DNA of 64,000 bases from positions 124,001-188,000 of the forward strand of contig NZ_JARWAM010000003.1 in NCBI RefSeq assembly GCF_031451695.1. Reading direction: 5' to 3'. This DNA is from Franzmannia qiaohouensis (lineage in GTDB: Bacteria > Pseudomonadota > Gammaproteobacteria > Pseudomonadales > Halomonadaceae). The notes below the pieces were generated by a model. That model ran no database searches. It was not told the origin of the DNA and saw only the letters and a list, made by a program, of their open reading frames with translations. How positions within the stretch are numbered: position 1 is the first letter of the stretch; each line of letters starts with the position of its first letter. Positions 8,499 to 19,247 of the stretch are shown here, piece after piece. Both the position numbers and the translations under genes were made by a program.

Positions 8499-9044
8499 TT
8501 AGCGGGCGTCGCCTGCCAGCGGCTTGACCTCGAAAATGCCCACCTCGCAGCCCGGCTCGGCGCCACTCTGGGTCTGCTCGGCGACGGTGCGCAGCGCGCT
8601 GCCACGCGCGGCGAGGATCTGGTCCATGGCGCCGGCGAACCAGCCGGTGAACATGTACTCCTCCTTGTGCCCCGTCTTGCCCAGTTGATAGACGAAGGCG
8701 CTGTGCTCGAGGCGCACCCGGGCGGTGCCGGCGTCGAGGTCGATGGCCTCGGTGACGAACTTGCCCCAGCCGCGCTGGGAGAGCCGCTGCATGTAGTGCT
8801 CAAAGACGTCCACACCCTCCAGGCCGTGGCACTCGGCTTCCTTCTCGCACCAGTGCCAGGCGCTCTTGTAGCCGGCGTGGTAGAGGATCTCGGCGTACTT
8901 GTCCACGCCCAGCGCATCGGCGACGGCGGTGTGGTTGTTGATAAAGAAGTGGCGCGGCACGTAGAGCATCGGCAGGGCGTCGGTGGTCCACACGCCGGTC
9001 TCGCTATCCACCTCGATGGGCAGTTCGGGGGCCATCTTGGTCAC
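8499..9044 (-). CDS. V4R/DUF5943-like protein of the dgc operon
   Basis: A 181-residue soluble protein in the place of PA5397 between the M19 dipeptidase-like gene and dgcA. The segment YHAGYKSAWHWCEKEAECHG (about residues 62-81) and the region after it resemble the 4-vinyl-reductase (V4R) fold seen in small-molecule-binding proteins. The function in betaine catabolism is not known to me. GTG 9044 is chosen because GAGGAA lies 7 nt upstream; ATG 9035 (three codons later) is the alternative. An upstream extension to 9167 runs through a repeat element and is rejected. It lies 24 nt from dgcA, so it is very likely cotranscribed. Confidence 0.75.
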   Translation of the reverse strand: MTKMAPELPIEVDSETGVWTTDALPMLYVPRHFFINNHTAVADALGVDKYAEILYHAGYKSAWHWCEKEAECHGLEGVDVFEHYMQRLSQRGWGKFVTEAIDLDAGTARVRLEHSAFVYQLGKTGHKEEYMFTGWFAGAMDQILAARGSALRTVAEQTQSGAEPGCEVGIFEVKPLAGDAR

Positions 9045-9086
9045 GGTTGAATTCCTCGAAATCGTTGTTATGCAAGGTGAGCGGCG

Positions 9087-9181
9087 CCGGGGATAGGTCG
9101 TAGAGGGGGTCTTTTGCCATGGATGGCAAAAGTAGCGCCCAGGGAAGGGTTTACAGCGCCCCCTCATAGACCTATCGCCGG
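9087..9181. repeat. Hairpin-rich palindromic element inside the dgc operon
   Basis: A 95-bp nested palindrome. The outer 23-bp arms (9087-9109 and 9159-9181) match in reverse complement at 19 positions. They enclose a perfect 10-bp hairpin CTTTTGCCAT / ATGGCAAAAG (9111-9120 with 9123-9132). It fills the gap between the M19 gene and the V4R-like gene. Only one copy is present in this window. The architecture is typical of dispersed intergenic repeats, but genome-wide copy number cannot be seen here. Confidence 0.65.
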
Positions 9182-9238
9182 TTAAGCCGCGTCTTCGGGC
9201 CGTCGCTCCTCGCTACAGGGCTATCTCAGCCGCTATCG

Positions 9239-10216
<978 letters not shown>

Positions 10217-10342
10217 GGGGATTGCTCCGGCAGTGACGTGGACTTGCCGGCAGCATAGCGCCGCCCTAGGCGCGGGCGACGCTTGGAAACGACGGGGGAA
10301 ATCCCAAAAGCGTCACGGCTGTCGTAATCTCGATAGGCCCTG

Positions 10343-11062
10343 TCAGAGCTGCTCCAGGTAACTGGCTCCACCGAGGTTGTTCATCTGCTGGCGGATCCAG
10401 GCGCTGCGCCGCTCGACGTGGGCGCTGGGCTGCGAGGCGCTCCAGTTGCGCGGGCTGGGCAATATCGCCGCCAGGCGGCTTGCCTGGTGGGCGTTGAGCT
10501 GAGCCGCGGAGACGCCGAAGTAGTGCTGGGCGGCCGCTTCCAGGCCGAATACGCCGCTGTCCCACTCGGCGATATTGAGATAGACCTCGAGGATGCGCTC
10601 CTTGGGCCAAAGGGCCTCGATCAGCAGCGTGAACCACGCTTCGAGCCCCTTGCGCAGCCAGCTGCGCCCGGTCCACAGGAACAGATTCTTGGCGGTCTGC
10701 TGGCTGATGGTACTGGCGCCGCGCAGCCGCCCGCCCTGGCGGCTGGCTTCCCAGGCACGCCGCATTTCATCGACGTCGAAGCCGCGGTGATGCGGGAAAC
10801 GCTGGTCCTCGGCAGCAATCACCGCCAGCTTGGCGTGGTCGGAGAGTTCGCCCCAGCCGCGCCACTGGTGCTCGATGCGGATCGGCTCGCGGGCCACCCA
10901 GGACTCGACCTTGCGCTCCACCATCACCATCGAGCCAAACACCGGCACCACGCGAAACAACAGTACCACCAGCAGCGACAGGGCGACGAAGCCGATCACG
11001 GCATACAGCAGACCACGCAGCACGCCGCGTAGCGAGACTCGGTGTCGCCAGGCCAGGGCCAT
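10343..11062 (-). CDS. mtgA: Monofunctional biosynthetic peptidoglycan transglycosylase
   Basis: A 239-residue GT51-family glycosyltransferase that polymerises lipid II glycan strands at the inner membrane. One N-terminal transmembrane segment (about residues 13-37) is followed by the GT51 motifs EDQRFPHHRGFD with the catalytic Glu, GASTISQQTAKNLFL, and KERILEVYLNIAEW. There is no transpeptidase domain, as expected for MtgA. Start ATG 11062 is preceded by AGGAGT; the 21-codon upstream extension is not supported. It stands alone between the dgc block and the GbdR-like gene. Confidence 0.93.
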   Translation of the reverse strand: MALAWRHRVSLRGVLRGLLYAVIGFVALSLLVVLLFRVVPVFGSMVMVERKVESWVAREPIRIEHQWRGWGELSDHAKLAVIAAEDQRFPHHRGFDVDEMRRAWEASRQGGRLRGASTISQQTAKNLFLWTGRSWLRKGLEAWFTLLIEALWPKERILEVYLNIAEWDSGVFGLEAAAQHYFGVSAAQLNAHQASRLAAILPSPRNWSASQPSAHVERRSAWIRQQMNNLGGASYLEQL

Positions 11063-11125
11063 AGCAGGACTCCTCGGATCGATGGCGCCGTGCGCCCGGA
11101 ATGACCTATGCCGGCAGTATAACAA

Positions 11126-11150
11126 GCGTGCCCCGAGATTCGGGGCACGC
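11126..11150 (-). terminator. Hairpin terminator after the gbdR-like gene
   Basis: A perfect 10-bp stem GCGTGCCCCG (11126-11135) with CGGGGCACGC (11141-11150) and a 5-nt loop, 33 nt past the regulator stop codon. On the minus strand it is followed by TTGTTAT. Confidence 0.65.
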
Positions 11151-11183
11151 TATCAACGCAGGGATAGTAAAGAGGCTGGCGGC

Positions 11184-12299
11184 CTAGAGCGGCACGCTGG
11201 CATAGGTCGGTTCACCACGGGCCTGGGCCAGCGCCACGACCGCGCTCGATACCAGCTCGGGGGAGGCGTCGGTCTGAGAGACGGGGTGGATCACGGCCAC
11301 CTCCACGCGCTGGCCCGGGCGCGAGATACCCAGCCGCTCGTCCCGCGGCGGCATGCCGAAGTACTCGCGGTAGCACTTGGAGAAGTGCGGGGTGGAGACG
11401 AAGCCGCACGCTGAGGCGACTTCGATGATCGACATCGGCGTCTGCTTGAGCAGCTGCCGCGCCCGGGTCAGGCGCAGCTTGAGGTAGTAGCGCGACGGCG
11501 AGCAGTGCAGGTACTTCTGGAACAGCCGCTCCAGCTGACGCCGCGATACATCGACGTAGTGGGCCAGCTCGTCGAGGCCGATCGGCTCTTCCAGATTGGC
11601 CTCCATCAGGGCGACGATCTCCAGCAGCTTGGGCTGGGTAGTGCCCAGCACATGCTTGAGCGGCACGCGCTGCTGGTCCTGCTCGTTGCGCACCCGGTCG
11701 TAGATGAACATCTCCGAAATGCCCGCCGAGAGCTCGCGGCCATGATCACGACCGATCAGGTTGAGCATCATGTCGAGCGGCGCGGTGCCGCCGGAGGCGG
11801 TAGCGCGATCGCGGTCGATGGAGAACAGGCGGGTGGTCAGCGCCACCCGCGGGAAGGCTTCCTGCATGGCCGCCAGACACTCCCAGTGGATGCTGGTCTC
11901 GTAGCCGTCGAGTAGCCCCGCCCGGGCCAGCGCCCAACTGCCGGTACATACCGAACCGAGCCGGCGCGACTGGCGCGCTTGGGACTGCAGCCAGTGAACG
12001 TGTTCGCGCTGAACGCTGCGGTTGGGCCCCACCCCGCCGCAAACGATCACCATGTCGAGCGCCAGCGGCGTAGCGGTGGCGGCATCCGGGGTCACCTGCA
12101 GACCGTCACTGGCACGCACCGGTCCACCGTCGAGGCTCAGCGTATACCAGCGGTAGAGCTCACGACCGGCCAGCTGATTGGCCATGCGCAACGGCTCGAT
12201 GGCCGAGGCCAGTGAGATCAGGGTGAAGTTGTCCAGCAGCAGAAAGCCCAGGGTCTGGGGTGCGGCTGGGGGTCGTGCGGCCTGGGGGGAAAATGTCAT
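11184..12299 (-). CDS. gbdR: GbdR-like AraC-family regulator with GATase1-like domain
   Basis: A 371-residue regulator. The N-terminal DJ-1/GATase1-like domain (about 15-180) includes VCGGVGPN and SVCTGSWALARAGLLDG. The C-terminal AraC HTH domain (about 225-320) includes YVDVSRRQLERLFQKYL and the second helix-turn-helix ASACGFVSTPHFSKCYREYF. Pseudomonas GbdR has this length and architecture and activates dgc and related genes in response to glycine betaine and dimethylglycine. Its position next to the dgc block supports the same role. The symbol rests on family resemblance plus context. Confidence 0.82.
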   Translation of the reverse strand: MTFSPQAARPPAAPQTLGFLLLDNFTLISLASAIEPLRMANQLAGRELYRWYTLSLDGGPVRASDGLQVTPDAATATPLALDMVIVCGGVGPNRSVQREHVHWLQSQARQSRRLGSVCTGSWALARAGLLDGYETSIHWECLAAMQEAFPRVALTTRLFSIDRDRATASGGTAPLDMMLNLIGRDHGRELSAGISEMFIYDRVRNEQDQQRVPLKHVLGTTQPKLLEIVALMEANLEEPIGLDELAHYVDVSRRQLERLFQKYLHCSPSRYYLKLRLTRARQLLKQTPMSIIEVASACGFVSTPHFSKCYREYFGMPPRDERLGISRPGQRVEVAVIHPVSQTDASPELVSSAVVALAQARGEPTYASVPL

Positions 12300-12533
12300 G
12301 GGTCACTCCAGCACGGTTGGCTTAGTGGCCGCCGGTACCACCGACGACCGCTGTTGTCGTTATTAGGTGTCGCTTGCCTGTCGCGAATAGGCACGTTTCC
12401 CGGCAATTTAATCGCATGGCGCCGTTAACACAGCTCAAATTTGCCTATCGCATTGCCGGGATGCAGTAATCTGCGACAATCGTGTCGCTAAGAGGCATGC
12501 GAAGGTCGCACCAGTCGCCGGACATCAACCAAG
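12300..12533. promoter_or_regulatory. Upstream region of the gbdR-like gene
   Basis: A 234-bp non-coding stretch between the regulator start and the terminator downstream of fghA. It is more AT-rich around 12400-12480 and holds an inverted repeat GCGACA (12473-12478) / TGTCGC (12483-12488), a plausible operator. No small gene was found and no confident -35/-10 pair could be assigned. Confidence 0.35.
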
Positions 12534-12558
12534 GACGCCGCTGCAAGGCAGCGGCGTC
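12534..12558 (-). terminator. Hairpin terminator after fghA
   Basis: A perfect 11-bp stem (12534-12544 with 12548-12558) and 3-nt loop start 24 nt past the fghA stop on the minus strand. It is followed there by CCTTGGTTG. Confidence 0.65.
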
Positions 12559-12581
12559 GCGGAGGGATAATCGCTGAGCGT

Positions 12582-13439
12582 TCAACGTTTCTTGAACAGG
12601 TGCTCGGCATGGTAGCGCAGGTGGTCCTCGATGAAAGTGGCGATGAAGAAGTAGCTGTGGTCGTAGCCAGGCTGGCGACGCAGCGTCAGTGGGTGGTCGT
12701 GCTCGGCGCACACCGCTTCCAGACGCTCTGGACGCAACTGTTCCTCGAGGAAGTTATCGGCCTCACCCTGGTCGATGAACAGTGGCTGTCGCGAGGCACC
12801 CTTGGCCACCAGCTCACAGGCATCGTACTGGGTCCAGCTACCCGGATCGTCGCCCAGGTAGTTGCTAAAGGCCTTCTTGCCCCACGGGCAGGCGGTAGGA
12901 TTGACGACCGGGGCGAAGGCCGACACCGAGGCGTAGTGCCCCGGGCGGCGCAGCGACAGCACCAGCGCCCCGTGACCGCCCATGGAGTGACCGCTTATCG
13001 ACTCGCGGCCGTTGACCGGGAAGTGCTGCCGCACCACCGAGGGCAATTCCTCGGAGACGTAGTCGTACATACGATAGTGCTTCGACCACGGCTCCTGGGT
13101 GGCGTTGACATAGAAACCGGCGCCACTGCCGAAGTCGTAGCTGTCATGCTCGCCTGGCAGGTCGGTGCCCCGCGGGCTGGTATCGGGGCAGACGATGGCA
13201 ATACCCAGCTCGGCAGCCAGACGCTGGGCACCGGCCTTGTGCATGAAGTTCTCATCGTTACAGGTCAGTCCCGACAGCCACCATAGCAGCGGTACCCGCT
13301 CGTTTTCGGCCTGGGGCGGCAGGTAGATGGCAAAGATCATCTCGCAATCCAGCGCCCGTGAGTGGTGCTTGTAGCGCTTCAGCCAGCCGCCGAAGGACTT
13401 GTTGGCCGACACCAGCTCCAACTGTTCGCTCATGGTCAT
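12582..13439 (-). CDS. fghA: S-formylglutathione hydrolase
   Basis: This 285-residue alpha/beta hydrolase cleaves S-formylglutathione to formate and glutathione, the second step of glutathione-dependent formaldehyde oxidation. The oxyanion-hole region WLSGLTCNDENF (near residue 50) and the nucleophile elbow GHSMGGHGAL are visible, with the catalytic His in PGYDHSYFF. Start ATG 13439 has AGGAG 8 nt upstream. A 159-codon upstream extension only overlaps frmA in another frame and is rejected. It follows frmA on the same strand with a 152-bp gap. Confidence 0.94.
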   Translation of the reverse strand: MTMSEQLELVSANKSFGGWLKRYKHHSRALDCEMIFAIYLPPQAENERVPLLWWLSGLTCNDENFMHKAGAQRLAAELGIAIVCPDTSPRGTDLPGEHDSYDFGSGAGFYVNATQEPWSKHYRMYDYVSEELPSVVRQHFPVNGRESISGHSMGGHGALVLSLRRPGHYASVSAFAPVVNPTACPWGKKAFSNYLGDDPGSWTQYDACELVAKGASRQPLFIDQGEADNFLEEQLRPERLEAVCAEHDHPLTLRRQPGYDHSYFFIATFIEDHLRYHAEHLFKKR

Positions 13440-13591
13440 GTGGCGTTCTCCTCTAAGCCGATAAACCCCGGCCACCACTGGATAGCCGGGGAATTCCGCG
13501 CACTCTGATTCAGCAACAGCCGTGGCGCGTATTGCTCTAACGTTTCGCGCAGCGTCGGGCGCGTTTAACAGTCGCGCGGCAGCGGGCGCGT

Positions 13592-14701
<1,110 letters not shown>

Positions 14702-14820
14702 TGGCGGACTCCTGTAGACCCGTGCGTCGAGGCGTGCGTCGGCGACTGCCGAGCGCCACGCCAGTGTCTTGTCAGTCTAGGTCAGGCATCGCCTCTGGAT
14801 AAACTGGGCTAAGCTCATAA

Positions 14821-14844
14821 GATTATTGTCATCAAGCAATAATC
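14821..14844. promoter_or_regulatory. Candidate LysR operator between frmA and the LysR gene
   Basis: A perfect 8-bp inverted repeat GATTATTG (14821-14828) / CAATAATC (14837-14844) with an 8-nt spacer in the divergent intergenic region. It contains the T-N11-A arrangement typical of LysR-type sites and lies 20 nt upstream of the LysR start, so it could mediate autoregulation and frmA control. Confidence 0.55.
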
Positions 14845-14863
14845 CAACGGGGAAACCACCATC

Positions 14864-15790
14864 ATGCAACGCTGGGATCGCATCGAGGCCTTTATCGAAG
14901 TCGTCCGGCTGGGCACCTTCTCGGCCGCCGCGCGCCACCTCAAGGTATCCAACTCCCACGTCAGTCGACTGGTCGGGCAGTTGGAGAACCAGCTCGGTAC
15001 CCAGCTGCTCTACCGCACCACCCGCCAGATCCGCCTGACCGACGCCGGCGCGCTCTACTACGAGCACTGCCATCATCTGTTCGACGGCTTCCGCGAGGCC
15101 GAGGCGGCCATCGACGACCTCCAGCGGCGCCCCAAGGGCATTCTCAAGCTGACCTCGGCAACGACCTTCGGCGAGCGCTTCGTGGCCCCGCTGGTCAACG
15201 ACTTCCAGCGCCTCTACCCGCAACTCGAGGTCTACATGCACTTCACCAATCGCCAGGTGGAGCTGATCGACGAAGGCTACGATATTGCCATCCGCATGGG
15301 GGTGCTCAAGGATTCGACGCTGATCGCACGACGCCTGTGCGAACGCCGCGAGTACGTGGTGGGGTCGCGGGAGTATTTCGAACAGCATGCCCGGCCACAT
15401 TCGCTGGCCGAGCTGGCCAATCACCGCTGCCTGCTGGGGTCGCGGGACTTCTGGCTGTTCGATGTGCGCGGCTCACGCCGCGAGGTGAGGGTTCATGGGC
15501 CCTGGCAGGCCAACTCGGGACCCGCGCTGCTCGACGCCGCGCTCAAGGGGCTGGGGCTGGCACAGCTGCCGGACTACTACGTGGAGCCCTACCTGCAGTC
15601 CGGTGAGCTGGTCTCGGTGCTCGAGGCCTTCCAGCATACCGATACCGCGGTATGGGCGGTCTACCCGCGCCACCGCCATCTCTCGCCCAAGGTCAGGCTG
15701 CTGGTCGACCACCTGGTCGCCAATATCGGCGATCGCATCCAGCACTGCCACGACCACCCCGGGGTAGGTTTCCAGCCCCCGGCGCGCTAA
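14864..15790 (+). CDS. LysR-family transcriptional regulator, divergent to frmA
   Basis: A 308-residue LysR-type regulator. The N-terminal winged HTH is near residues 1-60 (FSAAARHLKVSNSHVSRLVG) and a periplasmic-binding-protein-like effector domain covers about 90-290. It is divergently placed from frmA with a 162-bp shared region, so it is a good candidate regulator of frmA-fghA, a role often played by an adjacent LysR gene in proteobacteria. The effector is unknown. Its TAA stop overlaps the stop of the next, convergent gene. Confidence 0.88.
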   Translation: MQRWDRIEAFIEVVRLGTFSAAARHLKVSNSHVSRLVGQLENQLGTQLLYRTTRQIRLTDAGALYYEHCHHLFDGFREAEAAIDDLQRRPKGILKLTSATTFGERFVAPLVNDFQRLYPQLEVYMHFTNRQVELIDEGYDIAIRMGVLKDSTLIARRLCERREYVVGSREYFEQHARPHSLAELANHRCLLGSRDFWLFDVRGSRREVRVHGPWQANSGPALLDAALKGLGLAQLPDYYVEPYLQSGELVSVLEAFQHTDTAVWAVYPRHRHLSPKVRLLVDHLVANIGDRIQHCHDHPGVGFQPPAR

Positions 15791-16530
15791 CCGACTTCGT
15801 CGAGCAACGGCCGCAGGCTATCGGTCAAGTAGCACTGGTCGAACTCACCCTCGTGGGCCAGCGCTTCCATATCGGGAATCAGCAGCTGGTGGCGGTCGCG
15901 ATGCACCAGATCGTCCTCGCCCAGCGCGCTGAAGGTACGACTGACGTGCACCGGGCTGAGGCCGAGGATATCGGCCAGCTGCTCCTGGGAGAGCGGCAGC
16001 CGGAAGGCCGCGCCACCGTCGGGCTCGGTCTGACGCAGCCGCACATACATCTCGAGCAGGAAGTGCGCCATCTTCTGGCGCGCACTGCGCCGCGCCAGAT
16101 TCACCAGGCGTTCGGTCAATAGCGCCTGCTGGCGGCTGGAGATCGCAAACAGCACCGAGGTAAGGGTGGTGGACTGGCGGAACAGCTCGAGCATGCGGGC
16201 GTGGGGAAAGTGGCAGACCACGCCATCCTCGATCATCTGCACGCCTGCCAGGCGCTGGCAAAATGCGAACTCGCGCAGGCCGATGATATCCCCAGGCAGA
16301 TACACCTCGAGGATCTGACGGTTGCCATTCTCGAGATGCCGGTAGGAGTAGGCCCAGCCGGTACGCAACGTGCAGAACTCCGTTGCGCGATCGCCCTCTT
16401 CCCAGAGCTGGGCGCCGGCCTTGATCTCGGTTGGGCTCTGCTCCAGGTCGTTGAGCAAGCGCTTGTCGGCTTCCGATAACGAACAGTAGTGATTGAAGTG
16501 CCGAATGATGCAACTGTCTTTGTAGTCCAC
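15787..16530 (-). CDS. Crp/Fnr-family transcriptional regulator
   Basis: A 247-residue regulator from GTG 16530 (AGAGG 5 nt upstream); the frame is open to ATG 16614, which would add 28 residues. The N-terminal cyclic-nucleotide-binding-like beta barrel includes LPGDIIGLREFAF and the C-terminal HTH includes LSQEQLADILGLSPVHVSRT. The Cys arrangement of FNR-type cluster binding is absent, since only C8 and C17 occur near the N-terminus. A pH-, redox- or nucleotide-type signal is therefore more likely than oxygen sensing by a cluster. It is convergent with the LysR gene and divergent from ectD, which it might control. Confidence 0.85.
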   Translation of the reverse strand: MDYKDSCIIRHFNHYCSLSEADKRLLNDLEQSPTEIKAGAQLWEEGDRATEFCTLRTGWAYSYRHLENGNRQILEVYLPGDIIGLREFAFCQRLAGVQMIEDGVVCHFPHARMLELFRQSTTLTSVLFAISSRQQALLTERLVNLARRSARQKMAHFLLEMYVRLRQTEPDGGAAFRLPLSQEQLADILGLSPVHVSRTFSALGEDDLVHRDRHQLLIPDMEALAHEGEFDQCYLTDSLRPLLDEVG

Positions 16531-16619
16531 GACCGCCTCTCCCCTGATGACGATATCGAGCACTGCTGTCGGCGCTGGCGGCAATGCCGGAATGGCTGAC
16601 GGGCGCTCTACCAATAGTA

Positions 16620-16633
16620 TTGATTCTTAATAA
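16620..16633. promoter_or_regulatory. Weak FNR-box-like sequence upstream of ectD
   Basis: TTGATTCTTAATAA matches the Fnr consensus TTGAT-N4-ATCAA in the first half-site and at three of five bases in the second. It lies between the Crp/Fnr-type gene and ectD. The match is modest and may be chance. Confidence 0.25.
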
Positions 16634-16728
16634 CTTGCGTTATATCCATCTCTCGACGCTCGCGTCAGCATGGCAGGCCATGTCAGTTCAGTGTCCGGAA
16701 TGACACGATCAATACAAGGAGTTCTGCC

Positions 16729-17658
16729 ATGACTTACGAGTCAGCAACATTCTCTACTATATCCCATAATTCACATACAACCGACTTCTATCCAACCCGC
16801 CTCGATAGGCCAGCAGCCCCCATCCCGCGCCGCTGCCCGATAATCCATACCGACCGCCCGGCCGGGCCACTCGACCAGGGGCACCTGGAACGCTTCGAGC
16901 GCGACGGATTTCTGTGGTTCGAAGGGTTCTTCGACACCGCCGAGGTCGCACCGTTCTTCGATGAGCTCGCTGCGCTGGAGGATGACCCGGCACTGCATGA
17001 CGACGAACGCTTGATCCGTGACCCACGCTCGGGGGCCGTGCGCTCGGTATTTGCCATGCATGAGCTATCGCAGCGTTTCGCCAGACTGTTCGGCCAGCCG
17101 CGACTGCTCGACATGATTCGGCAGCTATTAGGCGGCGACGTCTATATCCATCAATCGCGGATCAACGACAAGGCCGGCTTCCAGGGCAGTGGATTCGAGT
17201 GGCACTCGGATTTCGAGACCTGGCACGCCGAGGATGGCATGCCCGGCATGCGAGCGATCAGCGCCTCGCTGATGCTAACCGACAACCTAGAGTTCAACGG
17301 GCCGCTGATGCTGGTACCGGGGTCACACCGGCAGTTCATCCCCACCGTGGGGCGGACACCGCCCAACCACTGGCAGGAGTCGCTCAAGGCCCAGGCGTTC
17401 GGCGTGCCGGATTATCAGACGCTAGACGGGGTGATCAAGCAGCACGGCATCCAGGCGCCGAAAGGGCCGGCCGGCTCATTGCTGCTATTCGACTGCAACA
17501 CACTGCACGCGTCCAACGCCAATCTTTCGCCGTGGCCGCGCGCCAACCTGTTCTGCGTCTACAACAGCGTCGACAATGCGCTGGTGGCTCCTTTCGCTGC
17601 CGACCAGCCGCGGCCGGAGTACCTCGCCTCACGCCGGCCCTCCACGACAGCCGCTTAG
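16729..17658 (+). CDS. ectD: Ectoine hydroxylase
   Basis: A 309-residue Fe(II)/2-oxoglutarate-dependent dioxygenase that converts ectoine to 5-hydroxyectoine. The EctD signature is visible as FEWHSDFETWHAEDGMPGMR followed by LTDNLEFNGPLMLVPGSH. The iron ligands are inferred as H159, D161 and H260 (in NTLHASNANLSP), about 12-13 positions after the Virgibacillus EctD ligands. An AAGGAG ribosome site precedes ATG 16729. No ectABC genes are present here, so hydroxylation is encoded apart from ectoine synthesis, a common arrangement in Halomonas. A regulated promoter is likely but not identified. Confidence 0.95.
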   Translation: MTYESATFSTISHNSHTTDFYPTRLDRPAAPIPRRCPIIHTDRPAGPLDQGHLERFERDGFLWFEGFFDTAEVAPFFDELAALEDDPALHDDERLIRDPRSGAVRSVFAMHELSQRFARLFGQPRLLDMIRQLLGGDVYIHQSRINDKAGFQGSGFEWHSDFETWHAEDGMPGMRAISASLMLTDNLEFNGPLMLVPGSHRQFIPTVGRTPPNHWQESLKAQAFGVPDYQTLDGVIKQHGIQAPKGPAGSLLLFDCNTLHASNANLSPWPRANLFCVYNSVDNALVAPFAADQPRPEYLASRRPSTTAA

Positions 17659-17673
17659 CGTCGATGGCCCAAG

Positions 17674-17691
17674 GGGCGCCGCTTGGCGCCC
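17674..17691. terminator. Hairpin between convergent ectD and sdaA
   Basis: A GGGCGCC (17674-17680) / GGCGCCC (17685-17691) stem with a GCTT loop lies in the 42-bp gap between the convergent stops. There is no T-run on either side, so terminator function is only probable. Confidence 0.45.
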
Positions 17692-17700
17692 GGGGGGGAA

Positions 17701-19080
17701 TCAGCACTCGATGGCGTTGACGGCGAGACCGCCGCGGGAGGTTTCCTTGTACTTCTCCTGCATGTCGGCGCCGGTGTCGCGCATGGTGCGGATCACCTTG
17801 TCCAGCGAGATGAAGTGCTCGCCGTCGCCGCGCATCGCCATCTGGGCAGCGTTGATCGCCTTGACCGAGGCGATGGCGTTGCGCTCGATGCACGGCACTT
17901 GCACCAGTCCGCCCACCGGGTCGCAGGTCAGCCCCAGGTTGTGCTCCAGGCCGATCTCGGCGGCGTTCTCCACCTGGCCGACGCTGCCGCCCATCAGCTC
18001 GGCCAAGCCGGCGGCGGCCATGGCGCAGGCCGAGCCCACTTCGCCCTGGCAGCCCACCTCGGCCCCCGAGATCGAGGCGTTCTTCTTGCACAGGATCCCT
18101 ACCGCCCCGGCGGCGAGCAGGAAGTCGACCACGTCGCGTTCGCAGGCGTCGGGCTGGAATTTCATGTAGTAGTGCAGCACGGCAGGGATGATGCCCGCCG
18201 CGCCGTTGGTGGGCGCGGTAACCATGCGCCCGCCAGCGGCATTCTCTTCGTTGACCGCCAGGGCGAAGACGTTGACCCAGTCCATCGCCGAGAAGGTCGT
18301 GGCTATCAGGCTGGGACTCTCGCCCACCGCCAGCAGGCGGCGATGCAGGGCCGCTGCCCGGCGCTTTACGTTGAGCCCGCCAGGCAGCACGCCCTCGGCG
18401 GCCAGGCCGCTATCCACGCAGGCGCGCATGGCCTGCCAGATCTGCCACAGACCGTCGCGGATCTCGGCCTCGCTGCGCCAGGCCTTCTCGTTCTCGAGCA
18501 TCAGCTCGCTGATGCGCAGGTCATGCAGCCGGCACAGGGCCATCAGCTCGGCCGCGGAGTTGAAGTCATAGGGCAGCGCGGTGGTGTCGCTATCCAGTTC
18601 GCCAGCCTGGGCCTGACGCTCATCAATCACGAAGCCGCCGCCCACCGAGTAGTAGGTATTCTGATACAGCGGCTCGCTATGGCCATGGGCGACCAGGCGC
18701 ATGGCATTGGGGTGATGCGGCAGGCACTCGTCGTGCCACTGCAGGTCGCGGGTCCACAGGAAAGGAACTGCCAGGCGGTTGTCGAGCAGCAGACTGTGGG
18801 ACTCGAGCAACTCCTCGATGCAGGGTCCGATGACGGCAGGGTCGATGCGGTCGGGCTGCTCGCCCATCAGCCCCATGATCACCGCACGGTCGGTGCCGTG
18901 CCCCTCGCCGGTGGCCGACAGCGAGCCATAGAGATGCACCTCGATACGCGCCACCCGTTCGAGCAGCGCTCGCTCACGGAGCTCGTTGACGAAATCGCAG
19001 GCGGCGCGCATCGGCCCCACGGTATGCGAACTCGACGGCCCGACGCCGATCTTGAACAGGTCGAACACGCTGATGGACAT
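17701..19080 (-). CDS. sdaA: L-serine ammonia-lyase (iron-sulfur type)
   Basis: This 459-residue single-chain L-serine dehydratase deaminates serine to pyruvate and ammonia. It starts with the usual SVFDLFKIGVGPSSSHT beta-domain motif. The catalytic [4Fe-4S] region is marked by the cysteines in GAEVGCQGEVGSACAMA and LGLTCDPVGGLVQVPC. ATG 19080 (MSISVFDLF) is chosen over an upstream in-frame start at 19095 because family proteins begin here. Serine made from glycine at the end of betaine catabolism would feed this enzyme, which fits the neighbourhood. It is divergent from a GcvA-like LysR gene. Confidence 0.95.
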   Translation of the reverse strand: MSISVFDLFKIGVGPSSSHTVGPMRAACDFVNELRERALLERVARIEVHLYGSLSATGEGHGTDRAVIMGLMGEQPDRIDPAVIGPCIEELLESHSLLLDNRLAVPFLWTRDLQWHDECLPHHPNAMRLVAHGHSEPLYQNTYYSVGGGFVIDERQAQAGELDSDTTALPYDFNSAAELMALCRLHDLRISELMLENEKAWRSEAEIRDGLWQIWQAMRACVDSGLAAEGVLPGGLNVKRRAAALHRRLLAVGESPSLIATTFSAMDWVNVFALAVNEENAAGGRMVTAPTNGAAGIIPAVLHYYMKFQPDACERDVVDFLLAAGAVGILCKKNASISGAEVGCQGEVGSACAMAAAGLAELMGGSVGQVENAAEIGLEHNLGLTCDPVGGLVQVPCIERNAIASVKAINAAQMAMRGDGEHFISLDKVIRTMRDTGADMQEKYKETSRGGLAVNAIEC

Positions 19081-19247
19081 CGCTCGGCTCCCCACTTGGC
19101 CCTCGGGCCTTTAGATCAGTTTGACTAAACCTCGGTAGCAACGCATCTTGCCTATCAAGGATAGCCTACGCATGGAAGCCATGTTCAATCAGGATGCGAT
19201 GGGCGACAATCGAGAATATCTTGCCTTGGATATACTTAAACTAAACC

